Assembly: GCA_032173965.1 (NCBI GenBank)
Contig: CM063287.1
Location: 4,965,859-5,029,858, forward strand
Length of the DNA stretch: 64,000 nt
Source: Sitta carolinensis
Lineage: Eukaryota > Chordata > Aves > Passeriformes > Sittidae
Direction: 5' to 3'
Below the pieces are notes generated by a model that saw only the letters and a program-made list of their open reading frames with translations, searched no databases and was not told where the DNA came from. This document shows positions 1 through 10,739 of this stretch, in pieces. Numbering within the stretch: the first letter of the stretch is position 1; every line of letters begins with the position of its first letter. The translations under genes were made by a program, and so were the position numbers.

Positions 1-640
1 CACAAGGAAGACCAAGGTCTATCCAGCCCAACAGCCTGTCCCTGCAGTGTTGAAGAGCAGCTGCCTATGGAAGCATAGGAAAACAGGGTAGTCTGAGGGT
101 AATCAACTCACCCTTCCCTGAAGCACTTTTCCAGCCTCCAGCAGGACTAGAGGGATTGGTTGGGATGTGCTGAACCACACACAGTCTATTTCTATTTAAT
201 ACGTGAAAGAATTTCTTTCCATAAATATAAACAGATAGCTCATTGGAGCTTTTTACAGTTGGAAACTTCTGGAAACTACAACATCTTGTGGTATTCCAGA
301 GTTTTACCACCAGCTTAGTGAAGAACAACCTTTCTGGTTTTGACTCAGAGTCCTTGAGTTTCATTTGATTCCTGCTGGATGCTGACCAAGGAAGATATCT
401 TCACCTCCCAGCTTCCTAGGCCTCTTCAGGCATTTGTTCAGGAGAGAGAGTCCCATTTGTTTCCTTTACGGAGCCTGTTCAGTACGTTTGATCATTCAGG
501 CTGCACTTTTATGAGCCTTTTCCAATTCTGTTGTAGCTTTATGAAGATAGGGCCAGAGCTACATGCAATATTCAAGATGCAGAAGGACCATCATGTAATG
601 CATAATGATGTTTTCTTGTTTCATTCCTCTTCTTAAACCT
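1..640 (-). mobile_element. Old CR1-type LINE, 3' end of ORF2 (decayed)
   Basis: Read on the minus strand, this stretch resembles the C-terminal tail of a CR1-group reverse transcriptase ORF and the start of its 3' UTR. At about 560-600 the minus strand encodes a block like the conserved 'HLEYC.Q.W' motif. At about 240-364 it encodes a piece beginning MKLKDSESK, followed by FFTKLVVKLWN, which fits the family pattern MKL...FFT...V.LWN. The lowest-coordinate bases (about 1-40) resemble the 'gctggatagacc' end of the 3' UTR. Several stops and frame changes interrupt it, and the divergence suggests an older copy than the CR1 pieces at 22.4, 31-33 and 63.5 kb. The element may continue left of the window. 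The class is fairly sure; the subfamily is not. Confidence 0.68.
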
Positions 641-894
641 AAACAGAGACAGTTTTTTTCCTGAAGCCTACAGAAAATTCAGCTAATCTTTCTTACACCA
701 TATCTTGCTCCTGAGTTGTTATGCTCAGCTGAAAGAGGAGCTCAGGATCATTTCTCCTCCCCTCACCCTCATGTACCTCATATTGCATTTTTCTGCATTT
801 CTCCTGTTACTTTTATCACTGATCAGCATTGGATTTTTTTATGTAGCCCTTTGTGGTAGCTAAAAGCTGACCTGAAAGCCTCACAGTTATAAAT

Positions 895-955
895 AATCAT
901 ATAACTGAAATATAACTAATTACATAACTAATTATATAAGTACCTTAATTATATA
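895..955. repeat. AT-rich degenerate tandem repeat
   Basis: Short units of the type ATATAACTAATTA and CATAACTAATTA recur several times with small changes. It lies directly upstream of the LTR-like segment at 960-1195 and may belong to the same insertion. Confidence 0.5.
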
Positions 956-959
956 ACTC

Positions 960-1195
960 AACCAGTCTGGACTGTTGGGGAGCAGGACTAGGATGGGGAC
1001 ATGGGCAGCTCTTGGCTGGTTGGTTGGGTGGAAGCTGGTTCAGCCAAACCAGGACTAACCGTGCAGACCTTCAAAATTATGTAAGGAGAAGAGCACTCAA
1101 TAAAAGCTGGCCATTGTCACACAAACCTTAGTGTGTTCTGTCTCATGCCTGTCTCCAACATCAGCGACAGCCCTTCTTTCAGTCAGCCCTCACCT
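960..1195 (+). mobile_element. Possible ERV LTR fragment (R/U5 side)
   Basis: A plus-strand AATAAA at 1099-1104 sits in the context CACTCAATAAAAGCTGGCC. It is followed by a TG-rich stretch with GTGTGTTCTGTCTCATG, which resembles the R-U5 part of avian retroviral LTRs. Upstream (1010-1060) are repeated GGTTGGTTGGG/GGTTCAGCCAAACC words that can pair. I see no clear TG start, no CA end and no flanking duplication, so the borders are soft. It could instead be ordinary sequence with a chance poly(A) signal. Confidence 0.35.
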
Positions 1196-4042
1196 CCCCT
1201 CTGCCGAAAAATACAGTATTTCCAGTGAAACCTACCACCTCCCTGCTCCTTTTGGGGCACCTGGGACACATTGAACAGCACACATCCCACCACAGGCCAC
1301 TTGTCCTACTCTTCTTACTCCTCCTGATGGCCTGTCTATGGGAAGAACTACCATTTCTCTCTACACTCATTTCCATGAGGAATCCTCATCCTAAAGTTCT
1401 GGAACAGAAACTGTCCTCAAACTCCACTGTGAATGAAAGAGCAGAAATCATTGACAGGCTGGTCTGACCTTTTATTAGCTTGGTTTGGTTTTGTACCACG
1501 ATCATCCACTTAGTCTCCAGTTTTCCTGGCAGATTTCCTCTTCCCTTGTATTTCAGGAAAGTAAGGTGTTTGTTTTGTGCTCCTTCACAGGTTTTTCCAT
1601 GTCTGCCTTGTTTTTCTGCCTTTAAGGCTTATATATCTATAGTGTACTCTTGAATATAACCTGCATTTAGGTCCATATGAAAAAAACCACACATTTTAGC
1701 AATACGAATGCTGAAGGCTCAGGGCTTACACTACCATAACAGTCAAAGGAAAAATATGTGAAAGCATCACCGGGAACAGAATTAGACCTTTAATATATGA
1801 AGCTTTTGAAAGCAAAGCCAAAACACACAAACCAAAAACCAACAAAAATAACTGAGAGGCTACCTCAAAGAGATTAACAAAATATCAAGGGATAAGAGAC
1901 ATTTATGAGAAAACATAATATTTTACATCAGAGCAGGAACAAAAAGGAATCAGTCTGCTGAGAAAATGTATATTAACAAATTCTGTTGTGACTCAAAATT
2001 GAAAGAATCAGGGCAAAAATGACAAAAGAAATTATCAGCAAAGGTTTGCTATTCAGTCACTGAAAACAGAGACAGGATCTTGAGAGGAAACACAAATCAT
2101 GCAGAAGAAGTAGTATTTGTCAGGCCAGAAGGAATATTTACTGCCTAAAATGACTATGTAAGGACAGATAAACACTTTGCTGTACTACACAATTAAATGT
2201 ATTGCAGCATACAACAACATTCAGTATGACAACCCAGAGTCATCAAGCAGCAGCATCTTTGTTTTCACTTGGGAATCAAGAGCAGCCAATGCAATAAAGT
2301 CTGTACTGGAAAACAGAACACAAAAACAAAGGTCATACTGGCAAACTATCCTGGTTATCTTGGAAAGAAATGCAATTGTCAACATCTCAGAAAAATGAAA
2401 CTATATATTTATGGATAGAAGTGACCTTCTTTGATACTGACAAGTGACCAGAGAAGGGAGAAAAATGAGAGGAAAAGTAAGTCTATTAAAATAATTCCTA
2501 CTGCTGGATCTTCTTTGGAACATTAATATTTCTGGAGCTTTGCTTTAATTTTCTAGGAAACTGTTTTAATTTTTGTCAACATGTCTTTCTTTAAGATATC
2601 CATATATTTAATACTTGGATTTATCATGGTTAAACAGTAACTTGCTTTGTGTTTTTCTTCCTAATAGAACTCTCCTGAAGATGCACATCAAGTGATAACA
2701 CAGAGCATTCTTAAATGCTGCTCAGCAGTTACAACAGCAAAGCGGCTGGTTTACAGCTATTAAAAAAGCAGGAGCACATTTAATTACAGAGATAGTTATC
2801 TTGGATTTCCCTGTAAAAGAGACAATTCTGACCAGGGTGCTCTAGAGGAATGACACATTCATTCTGCTTTACCACCTCATTCAGAGCTCAAGCATCAGTA
2901 AATCCAAAAATCGATTTTGTTGGAACTTAAGGTGGGATTTATGATGCTGTGTGAGGTGATAGTTGACTGTATTTGAGTGCACACCCCCATAAGACACCCA
3001 GAACACACCCCCAGCCCCCTGCCTGAAGAGGGGCATATCAAAGGTCTGCACCCAAAGTACATGAACAAAGAGGAGGAGCCCATGCCTGGGAGTGTGACCC
3101 CAATGACATCAGAGTTCTTGTGCCTATCAACAACCCATGACACACCACAAAGATTTAATTCCACAAACTAAAGCAGACAACAGCTGAGCATATATGTTTA
3201 GATTTTTAGTCCCATCATTACTACTGTGCTTTTCCTGAATTTTCCTGGCTTCACTAGTAAGTGAACATCATGCTGTGGAAGATGGCAGCTACTGTCATTG
3301 GTTAAAAATAACAGAACTAATATCACTTATAAATAGAAAACTGTGAGGTTTCAACCCTAATAATACACTCCCCACTTGTGGTTTATCTGATATTATTTAA
3401 AACCATATGGGAAAACCTACTGTTGCATAAGATCAACAACAGCATATTTGAACAATCAAATGTGACATCTCTGAGGATTTAGGAATTCCAGATGGAGATT
3501 TAGGAATTCCGGGTGCTACTTTATCATTGGTCTTCAGATAGAACATAATCAGTCAAGATTCTGTAGATTTTTAATTTAAAAAAAGTTTAAAAAACAATAG
3601 CGTAATAAAGTAAGTCTAAGAAGTAACTGGGGTGAATCCTAAAATAATTCTTGGTGTAATTTTTTTATCCATAGAGAAATGTAGGAATTAAAAATTAATT
3701 GAAAAAAACACAAACACAAATCAGAAAATTCCGCAGCTGAAACATTAAGGCTAAATTCCTGTAAGTTATCAGGTATCCATTACAGTCCTTGATTAGATTT
3801 AAGAGATGGGACTTGCCATGAAGCTGGTATTTAAGCTGCCAGTGGAAAGATAAGATTCATCAGCAAAATTAATTATAGTTTCTTTAAAAAGATAATTCTT
3901 GAAGTCTCTTGCACTATTGTCCACCTGCAGCTTTATCAACTGCTATCAAAGGTTATCCTCCCAGTAAAAGGATGCTGCAGGGACAGGTTCCCTCCTTGAG
4001 GCAGCCCTGAGCACAGCAATAAACCAGCCTTGAATCAGAGAA
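1196..4042. other. Apparently unique noncoding sequence
   Basis: AT-rich sequence with only short unlinked ORFs (the longest is 89 codons). I see no RNA gene, splice-site series or transposon ends. The one regular structure is the short duplication at 3476-3510. Confidence 0.5.
3476..3510. repeat. Two-copy 21-bp-period direct repeat
   Basis: The 14-mer GATTTAGGAATTCC occurs at 3476-3489 and again, unchanged, at 3497-3510. Each copy contains an EcoRI-type GAATTC. This is a small local duplication with no evident function. Confidence 0.8.
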
Positions 4043-4047
4043 GTGAA
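4043..4047. repeat. Left target-site duplication (GTGAA)
   Basis: GTGAA lies immediately before the TG start of the LTR at 4048 and is repeated exactly after its CA end at 5452-5456. It is the 5-bp footprint of retroviral integrase. Confidence 0.75.
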
Positions 4048-5049
4048 TGTCATGGTTTGACGCTGGCACAAGGCCAGTGTCCCCATGAAGATATGCTATT
4101 TCTGGTGTTTGCTGTGAGATGGTGACCAAAAACAGAGCAGAACAGTTTCTAATTTAGAAAGCAAAAGGAAAGAAGAACTTTATTACTTATAATATGTAAA
4201 GAAGACACATACAGAAGAAGATGAAAACTTTTAAAAAAAAACACTCTTCCTCCTCCCCCCACCCTAGTTCTTAACACAATAAAACAAACTAAAAATTCCC
4301 AATCAAGTTACCACCTTTTAGATAATTAATTTTCAGTCCATTACCACCTTTTTGATAATCAGTACTCAGTTCATCAAGGAGAGATAAGAGTCCTTCTTGC
4401 ACCATCTCGTGACTTCTTCTTCTATGTTCAGTGCTCTCACCACTGTGCATGGACCAGAACTGTTTCTAGGGTTTCTTTTTTTAAGGATGCTTTGCCCAGT
4501 TCCAAAACAATAACAGTCTCTCAGCTTCGGGACACCAGTCCCCCCCAATTTTACCCTCTGGGGCCGAGGGGCCTCGTGAAACAGAGATCTTCCTCTCCAC
4601 TGAAGACAGAAGGCACCACCACACCCTCGTCAGCCATCTCTGTTCACACCACTGCTTCACTGCACTTTCTTGGCTTCAGGACATTGCCTCCCCCTAAATA
4701 CAGTCTCTATGTCACAAAAAAATAAGTCTGTCCATGGCTTTACAAGAAAAGTCCAGCCAAAGGCCACTCCATCATCTCCTCCCACCTAGGATTCTTTTCA
4801 GTATTCTTTGACAATCTTCCACTTGCAAGAACTTTCATCATCTCTGCTTAGTTCTCTCTATCTTCCTTCTTCAGATTCAGGAGGATTAACATTTATAAAG
4901 ATTTCATCATCTACGAAAAGGGTTAAAACCTTGGACTGTGCCTGCCCAAACTCCCACAGCAAGTTGCCAGTACCTCTTGCACCTCTTCCTCTTCACTCTT
5001 TTGGCCGTGCTGCCCGGCTGCCGATATCAAATTTCAAGGTGGCACAGAC

Positions 5050-5091
<42 letters not shown>

Positions 5092-5451
5092 CCTCCCTCC
5101 GGAGGGGGGAAGGAGGCTGCCTGATGCCTCTCAAGGTTCTTGTATTCTCTCCACCCTTCCATCCTGCAGGATCTTCCTCTCCCCTCTGTGCCCAAGGCTC
5201 CAGCCTACCTCGCCCAGGCCGCATGGCTTCCCCTGCCCGCCCAGCTGGGCAGGGGAGATCCGCCCGTCCTCAGGGACCGGAACCAAGAGAGAGTTCTCCT
5301 GGGAGCGCTCTGCTTTGAACCCCCTGTGTTCTCAGAGGCGGATCCTTGTCCTCAGTGGCCACACCAGGTGCCAATATTCAAACCCTGAGCACTCATTGGT
5401 TTGACTACTGAATTTCCAAAAAAAAAATAATTTCTTTTTTAAACCACCACA
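4048..5451. mobile_element. Complete 1.4-kb ERV LTR, solo-LTR type
   Basis: The element starts TGTCATGGTTTGACGC and ends AAACCACCACA. The ends are imperfect inverted repeats (TGTCATGGTTT against TGTGGTGGTTT on the other strand) with the canonical TG...CA termini. A 5-bp duplication, GTGAA, flanks both sides, so the borders are supported by the sequence itself. No gag, pro, pol or env coding is present inside or beside it, so a solo LTR left by LTR-LTR recombination is the simplest reading. At 1,404 bp it is long for an LTR. Orientation is unresolved: the plus strand has AATAAA near 4279, while the minus strand has TATAAA near 4895 and AATAAA near 4180, which fits minus-sense U3-R-U5 order better. 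ORFs inside it (up to 198 codons) are not credible genes. Five-base duplications fit ERVL and some other ERV classes. Confidence 0.78.
5054..5100. repeat. (CT)n microsatellite inside LTR
   Basis: A run of about 14 CT units grades into CTGTCTCTCTCCCTCCCTCC. It lies within the LTR at 4048-5451 and probably expanded after insertion. It creates Ser/Leu-rich ORFs on the plus strand and Arg/Glu-rich ORFs on the minus strand; these are artefacts. Confidence 0.95.
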
Positions 5452-5456
5452 GTGAA
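5452..5456. repeat. Right target-site duplication (GTGAA)
   Basis: Exact copy of 4043-4047, immediately after the CA end of the LTR. Confidence 0.75.
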
Positions 5457-7524
5457 CTACAGAACTTGAGCTAGAGAAGTGCCAGACCACCCCCCAGAAT
5501 AATGCAGTCTGCAGTGCTCAAAGATACACCAACAAATACTGAAAGGAAAAAATACCGAATACACAGTACAAAAAAAAAACAAACTGAAAGGAAAAATGGT
5601 CTAATAAATGGGATTTATTGGCATGCACAGAGGTAGCAGAGGCCAAGAGACTGGACTAAAATACAACAGCCAGGAAGCTGGTGGGGCCCCAAACACCACC
5701 AACTCAGTACAGGAGGGAATGGGGGGCTCAGGAGCAGATGGAAGAGGCCAGGGATGTGGGTGTATTACAGCAGTCACAGAAGTTTTTAGTAACCTGGATA
5801 AGATTAGGCAAAATACAGAGAACAACCTGCATGTGGCAGTATTGTGTTTTGCAGGAAATACAGCTTCAACTCCTCCCAACAGTTGTCAAGATGTCCTCAC
5901 TGCCGAGTTTCAAAAACGAAGGGGAGATCCTCAGTCAAAGCGGGGTGGGATCCATGGCAGAACAGTGTGACAAAACCCAGGGAGCAGCCCCCCCTTGCCC
6001 TATCCCAGGATGTAAAGGCTCTGTGTCCATCCAGGACCACTCCACGGGAGACACTGCACAGCCCCAGGATTGCTTCCTGAATTTGGTATAAACAAACCTC
6101 TGTTTATACAGAGGTACTCTCCAAGAGAAGCAATTCACAAACAGCAGGTTCTTAGGAGAAATGATCATAAACAAAACCTCTGCATCAGGCTTGGAGAGAT
6201 AGATGCAAATAATGCAAGGTGCGTGTCCTGAAATGTAACTTTTCACTTAGAGTTCTCTGGAGTGTGTTAATTCTGCACTACAGAAAAATCAGATCAGCCC
6301 TGCAGATCAGCCTGTCTCAGTGCTGCTGCACATGCTGAGCACTTCAGCAGAGGCTGCCCACCCAATGCTCTCCCTGCCAACAAAAATCAAACACAAGGCG
6401 GCAAAAGAGGGTGAAAGCCCATTTCTGCATCTTCTGGTACTGAATGATGTAATAATTCTTTCAAGGTCAAAGATTGTGTTGGTGGAGTCAGCTGGAGCTT
6501 GTGACATACAGCAAGTCCCACTTCACTGGGCCATATTCCACCATCTGTAACTCATTCTAAGATTACCTGTGACATTATTTTTAGGTAATTTTTCATTTAT
6601 TTTCGGCACTGTAATATTGTACATTTATACATTTTCAGTCTCATAAAAGACCATCAGAACATCATGGCTGGACATGACGGGCAGTGAGTTGCCCAACCCA
6701 AGCCTTCTGGGCTTTGCCAGGTCCCTCTGCAGAATTTGTACACTTTACTACACAATTTCTTATTCAGGAGATGTTTGCATGTCCTCTAAAATTTAGGAAT
6801 GCTGCAGAGTACTGAGTGGCCCAATTTGTTTTGCTGTTGTTGTTGTGCTTTGACAGTATTCTGACTCCCATGCTGATGAGGATTTTTAAAGTCAGAATAA
6901 TTAATTTTTTTTTTTTAAGTCACAGGAAAACTTGGGTTGGAATGACATACAGAAGTCTAGTTACTGTCATTGTAAGAGTGATTTGATCCAAGTCATTCTC
7001 AACAGTAAGTATCTCACAATAGGCAAAAAATTGTCTTTCTTGAAGTTTCTGAGATGACTGTCTCAAAGCCTCAACACTTCTGCAAATGTTACCCAGTCAC
7101 AGAAAATGAGCAATAGTACAAATAATCTACTCCAAACCCACTGTTATTTTCATACACCACCCATAAAGTTATGGGCCTGGCTCATTACACAAGGTAATGA
7201 AGAATGGGATGTACATCTTCCAGAGGTGAGATTTTACACAAATGATTGCTGGTACAAGTCAATATTCATGTCCTAATACCAAACACTTTAATCACAGAAC
7301 AGGATATCCAAGCACAAAAACAGGTACATATTTTTAATTATTAGAAACATGTTTGCAGTCTCATGGTTGAATTATGTGAGGTGCAAGACAATCACCCTCC
7401 AGTGCACACTTTAGATCATCACTGGAGACACTTCCCTAAAGAACAGTTTGCATTGTGTAAAATCTATTGATACAAAACAGAATGTTTTTCTTGAGTGTTA
7501 ACCCCAGAAGTTTATTGTAGGAGT
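5457..7524. other. Unique noncoding stretch
   Basis: No recognisable gene or transposon. Three ORFs of 92-136 codons at 5601-6091 overlap on both strands and share no protein motif I know. A small double hairpin sits at 6087-6114. A T/A homopolymer-rich patch lies near 6900-6920. Confidence 0.5.
6087..6114. repeat. Two overlapping, mutually exclusive hairpins
   Basis: TATAAACA (6087-6094) pairs with TGTTTATA (6101-6108). CCTCTG (6097-6102) pairs with CAGAGG (6109-6114). Both stems are perfect, but they share bases 6101-6102 and each occupies the other's loop, so only one can form at a time. No gene context gives it a role. Confidence 0.7.
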
Positions 7525-8215
7525 CATTAAAAGGAAAAGATTTTGGGAAAGCTGAAAAAATTAGGCCTCAGAAACAGAAAACAGAAAGGTTAGTGCTATA
7601 GATGATGATTCTGAAAGTAGAATTGTTACATTAGATAGCGAGGAAGGACTTTAAATAATAGGTAGTGTTCTGAGTCTAGCTCATACTAACCTTAGGACAG
7701 CAGAAAAATATATGTAGCAAGATATTAGGAAGTTGTAAGTTTAATAATGGAGCTCTGCACATTGTATTCTGATGCTTACAAGCAGGCATTTTGTTTGAAA
7801 TAAGCAAGCATTGTTATAAGGAGGCATGTGTACTTTTAGTAATTGGCTAAAAGGAACTGTCTATAAGCTTTTGCTTTCTGCTATTGGCTAAAAAATCTTT
7901 AAAACATCTTTTAACTAAGAGAACTCTTCGGTCATTGTGGGAGATGTGAGATTTTGTAATCTTATTGTCTCAATCATGTAATGAGACTGCTGACTTAATA
8001 AAATAGCTCAAGACACATCTACCTTCAGGCCCCATCCTGTTCGTACATTGTATATAAAACTGTAGCTGACAGAGTTTATCTTTGATTCTGCTTTCAAACT
8101 GAGAATTAAAGCAATAGCTCTCAAAGATCTGCCTATCTGCAGACAGTGTTTTGGTCTCTGGCAGACTGGGATTCTCCAGGATCTTTGGCCAAACAAGTTT
8201 TGACAGCTTGGATTA
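7525..8215 (+). mobile_element. Probable ERV LTR, borders uncertain
   Basis: The segment has promoter-like order on the plus strand: inverted CCAAT words (ATTGGCT) near 7841 and 7884, a first TATA-like CTATAAG near 7862 with AATAAA near 7999, then a stronger TATATAAAA near 8049 with ATTAAA near 8105. This spacing resembles U3-R-U5 of an LTR, and the wording resembles avian LTRs I have seen. A purine-rich patch (AAAAGGAAAAGA, near 7530) precedes the likely start, as a polypurine tract would. I could not find a matching duplication on both sides, so the ends are estimates. Confidence 0.42.
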
Positions 8216-8444
8216 CAACTCAAGTGATCAACCTAGCAGATGCTAGCAAACATGGATTGTCCCTTTGAGCCATGTCCCATGACTCACAGCTCCAGGCAGC
8301 AAAATGGCCAATAAATCTATGAACCTTCTATTTCAATTATACCAGAACTCCTAATGCAGCCAAGCCTGCAGCACTCCACTTTCTGCTACTCTGACTTATC
8401 CCCACCTCTTTTCATGACCTCACAAACCCTTCAAAGCTCTCTCC

Positions 8445-8750
8445 CGTTGTTATTTCAGATAACACACGACACGGACTCTGTGATCAGAGGTTAAAAAATT
8501 AATCCCTTTGTTAGGGATGGATCTCCCTTATATACAATTTTACACAGACCAATGTGATTGGTGAACAAAGGCAAACTTCTTCAATCACATTGGTCAAACC
8601 AGAGGGACATCAAGAAGAAATCCCTCCCATCAGAAGGAATGAATAACATAATTATTACGAAAACATTCCATCATGTTTATCACATTTCCTTGGGAAAGAA
8701 CATCAGAAAACCAAAACATCAGGCCTGAAACCAGACTACATTCTCCTTCT
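8445..8750 (-). mobile_element. ERV LTR fragment, copy A of a two-copy family
   Basis: This is homologous to 59785-60150 in the same orientation. Bases 8547-8617 match 59903-59975 at roughly 85% by eye, and both copies contain CCAAAACATCAGG further right and ACGACACG/GCGACACG on the left. On the minus strand it reads as an LTR promoter: a CCAAT palindrome, ACCAATGTGATTGGT (8548-8562), a second ACCAATGTGATTG (8582-8594), then TATATAAGG (8526-8534). A small hairpin, CGTTGTTAT...ATAACACACG (8445-8468), closes the downstream end, as in copy B. No coding region accompanies it. The outer borders are not fixed by a duplication. Confidence 0.6.
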
Positions 8751-8962
8751 TCTCTCCTGCAACTGAGGGCCTGGCCACCTGCTGGCTCGGCTCCTTGGCT
8801 TGCTCCTTTAGACTGGAAACCTTTGCAAGGAGTGACAGTCCTGCTACACTTAAATAGATCCTTGTGAGAATCTCATGCCTAAAAATAACAACAGCTACTT
8901 AATATATTAACCCTGTTAATATTAACAATTCAACTACTATTATTTTTACTGTGTTAACCATA

Positions 8963-8993
8963 CAATAATAACAATAATAACAATAACAATAGT
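8963..8993. repeat. (AAT/AAC)n simple repeat
   Basis: Mixed CAATAATAA and CAATAA units form a short imperfect trinucleotide/hexanucleotide array. Confidence 0.85.
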
Positions 8994-9254
8994 AGTTCTT
9001 GATATTGCCCATTGCCACACACAGATGTCTGAACAGAAGTGAAATCTCTCCCTGGTAGAAACTCTACGCTATGGCTTGCCAACATCACCTTTAGTGGGCA
9101 CACCTGATCTTCCATGCCCATATTTTAATGCAGCCAGAAACTACATTGCATTACTGCAACCTCAAACTAACATATTGTCTGTCAGACATAGGCAAAAGCA
9201 TAACAGAAAATAGTAACGTATATGACTGCTGCTAAAAGGTCAAACACATTAAAG

Positions 9255-9261
<7 letters not shown>

Positions 9262-9285
<24 letters not shown>
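9262..9285. repeat. Poly-A run (24 nt)
   Basis: An uninterrupted A run in AT-rich sequence. No retroposed body or duplication is evident beside it. Confidence 0.95.
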
Positions 9286-9428
9286 GGCAGTTTTGAATTT
9301 CTGTTTCATTTGGATTCCCATCTCCCTGAAGGGCAATATTTCTGTATTTCTCTTTCCAGTACCTGCCTCTAAAATGACACCAGAGTGTCCTGTTTGCTGA
9401 TGCTCTGATCTAGTAGCAGCTCCTCTAA

Positions 9429-10104
9429 TCACCCAGAAGAGGCTGACTTTGTGGCTGCTATTGTTGACAGTTCAAGCTGAGATCTGGAGAGACAACAACT
9501 AAACTTCTGACAATGGCAGGCAGGCAGGGCATTGATTTTGCTCCTGAAAAATATTGTAACAAAGATCACAGCCAAGAGCCAACTAGCTGATGGTGTGATA
9601 CCTGTTAAAAGGAAAAATTCTCTCAAAGGAGAGCACTCCTTCACAGCAGGGACTTGGAAAAGAGTATGTGTGAGTGAAGAAAGGCACCTCTTGGAGCCAT
9701 GGGAGGTGTTCTCATCCTCACACAGTTGTTCCTCTAGTGCAGGGCCAGGGAACCCATATCTGAAAGGGAGATTTGTCACCCTGCCAGCACTGCCTCTCCT
9801 CACAGCCCAGAGGAATACAACAGGCAGTCCCAGGGCCAGCTCTGCAGAACGGAGGCACTGCTCACATGCCCTGGCAGGAAGGGGAGAAGTTGCAGGAATA
9901 CCCCCAGGACAGCCCCTGTGCTCCAGCTGGAGAGGGGCTGTGCCACCAACAGCTGAGCCAGCACCAAACCTCTCCAGCTGGGCTGAACTGTTCCTGCAGT
10001 CAGTGCTGGCAGCCCATGACTGCCCAGGGCTGATAGCAGGGGGACCAGAGACGGCACAGATATCACAGCTCACTTCTCAGCTAACAAGTCATGTGCTGCA
10101 ATAA
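9429..10104. other. GC-richer patch with long ORFs on both strands, unrecognised
   Basis: The minus strand is open for 214 codons (9429-10073) and the plus strand for 190 codons (9532-10104), with two more ORFs of 86-88 codons nested inside. I recognise no domain in any of them. The minus ORF has one hydrophobic segment near residues 148-170 (FFLLTGI...VIFVTIFF), but its composition (Ser, Ala, Pro, Cys) is typical of translated noncoding DNA. The local GC rise alone lowers stop-codon frequency enough to explain it. A noncoding exon or an old repeat is as likely as a gene. Confidence 0.3.
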
Positions 10105-10739
10105 TAACCTGGAAAATGTAATTTTAGTTGTAATCTGAGCAAAACTGCTATGCATATCCCTGAGCAAAACACAAGGCAAGTTCCTGAACCACTGCCATGC
10201 CAACCTGGCTTCCAGCAAAATATAAAATGCCCTAAGGCATTCATTATCTTACTAGGGAAAGAGAAAAAAGGCATTCTTTAGACAGCTAATTTGTGCCTTA
10301 AAATACATTCATATTTCAGTTACAATTCAAAATGTTGCTTTTGTTGTCAGAATTATTCATAAAATGAAGATCTGATACTCTCAGCATATGTGAACTCTGG
10401 ATTCATTTTACCAGTCACTGCTGTTGTCAAGTCTTTTTTCTCAAGGACTATATGCAAGATATTTCAAATTGAAAGGGAAGATGTCTTGTGTGCTGATGTC
10501 TTTACAAACAATTTGATGGATGTTAACCTCTTTGAAATGGGTTTTAATGTCTTTACTGACTTTGGGCAGTAGGCTTTTTACCAAGCCCAGACAGTCTGGC
10601 TCCTGAAATAGATAAATGGGTTGGCACAAGCCTGATCTTCTGAACTTTAGGAGAAAATTAAATATTCAAGGGGGAAATATGTGGTAGGTGGTTTGGGAAG
10701 GCTATACCTTCCTAGTGCTTCATCTGGTGGGGAAAGGAA

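Noticed and set aside
4808..5404. 198-codon and 126-codon plus ORFs
   Set aside because: They lie wholly inside the LTR at 4048-5451 and run through its CT microsatellite; no domain is recognisable.
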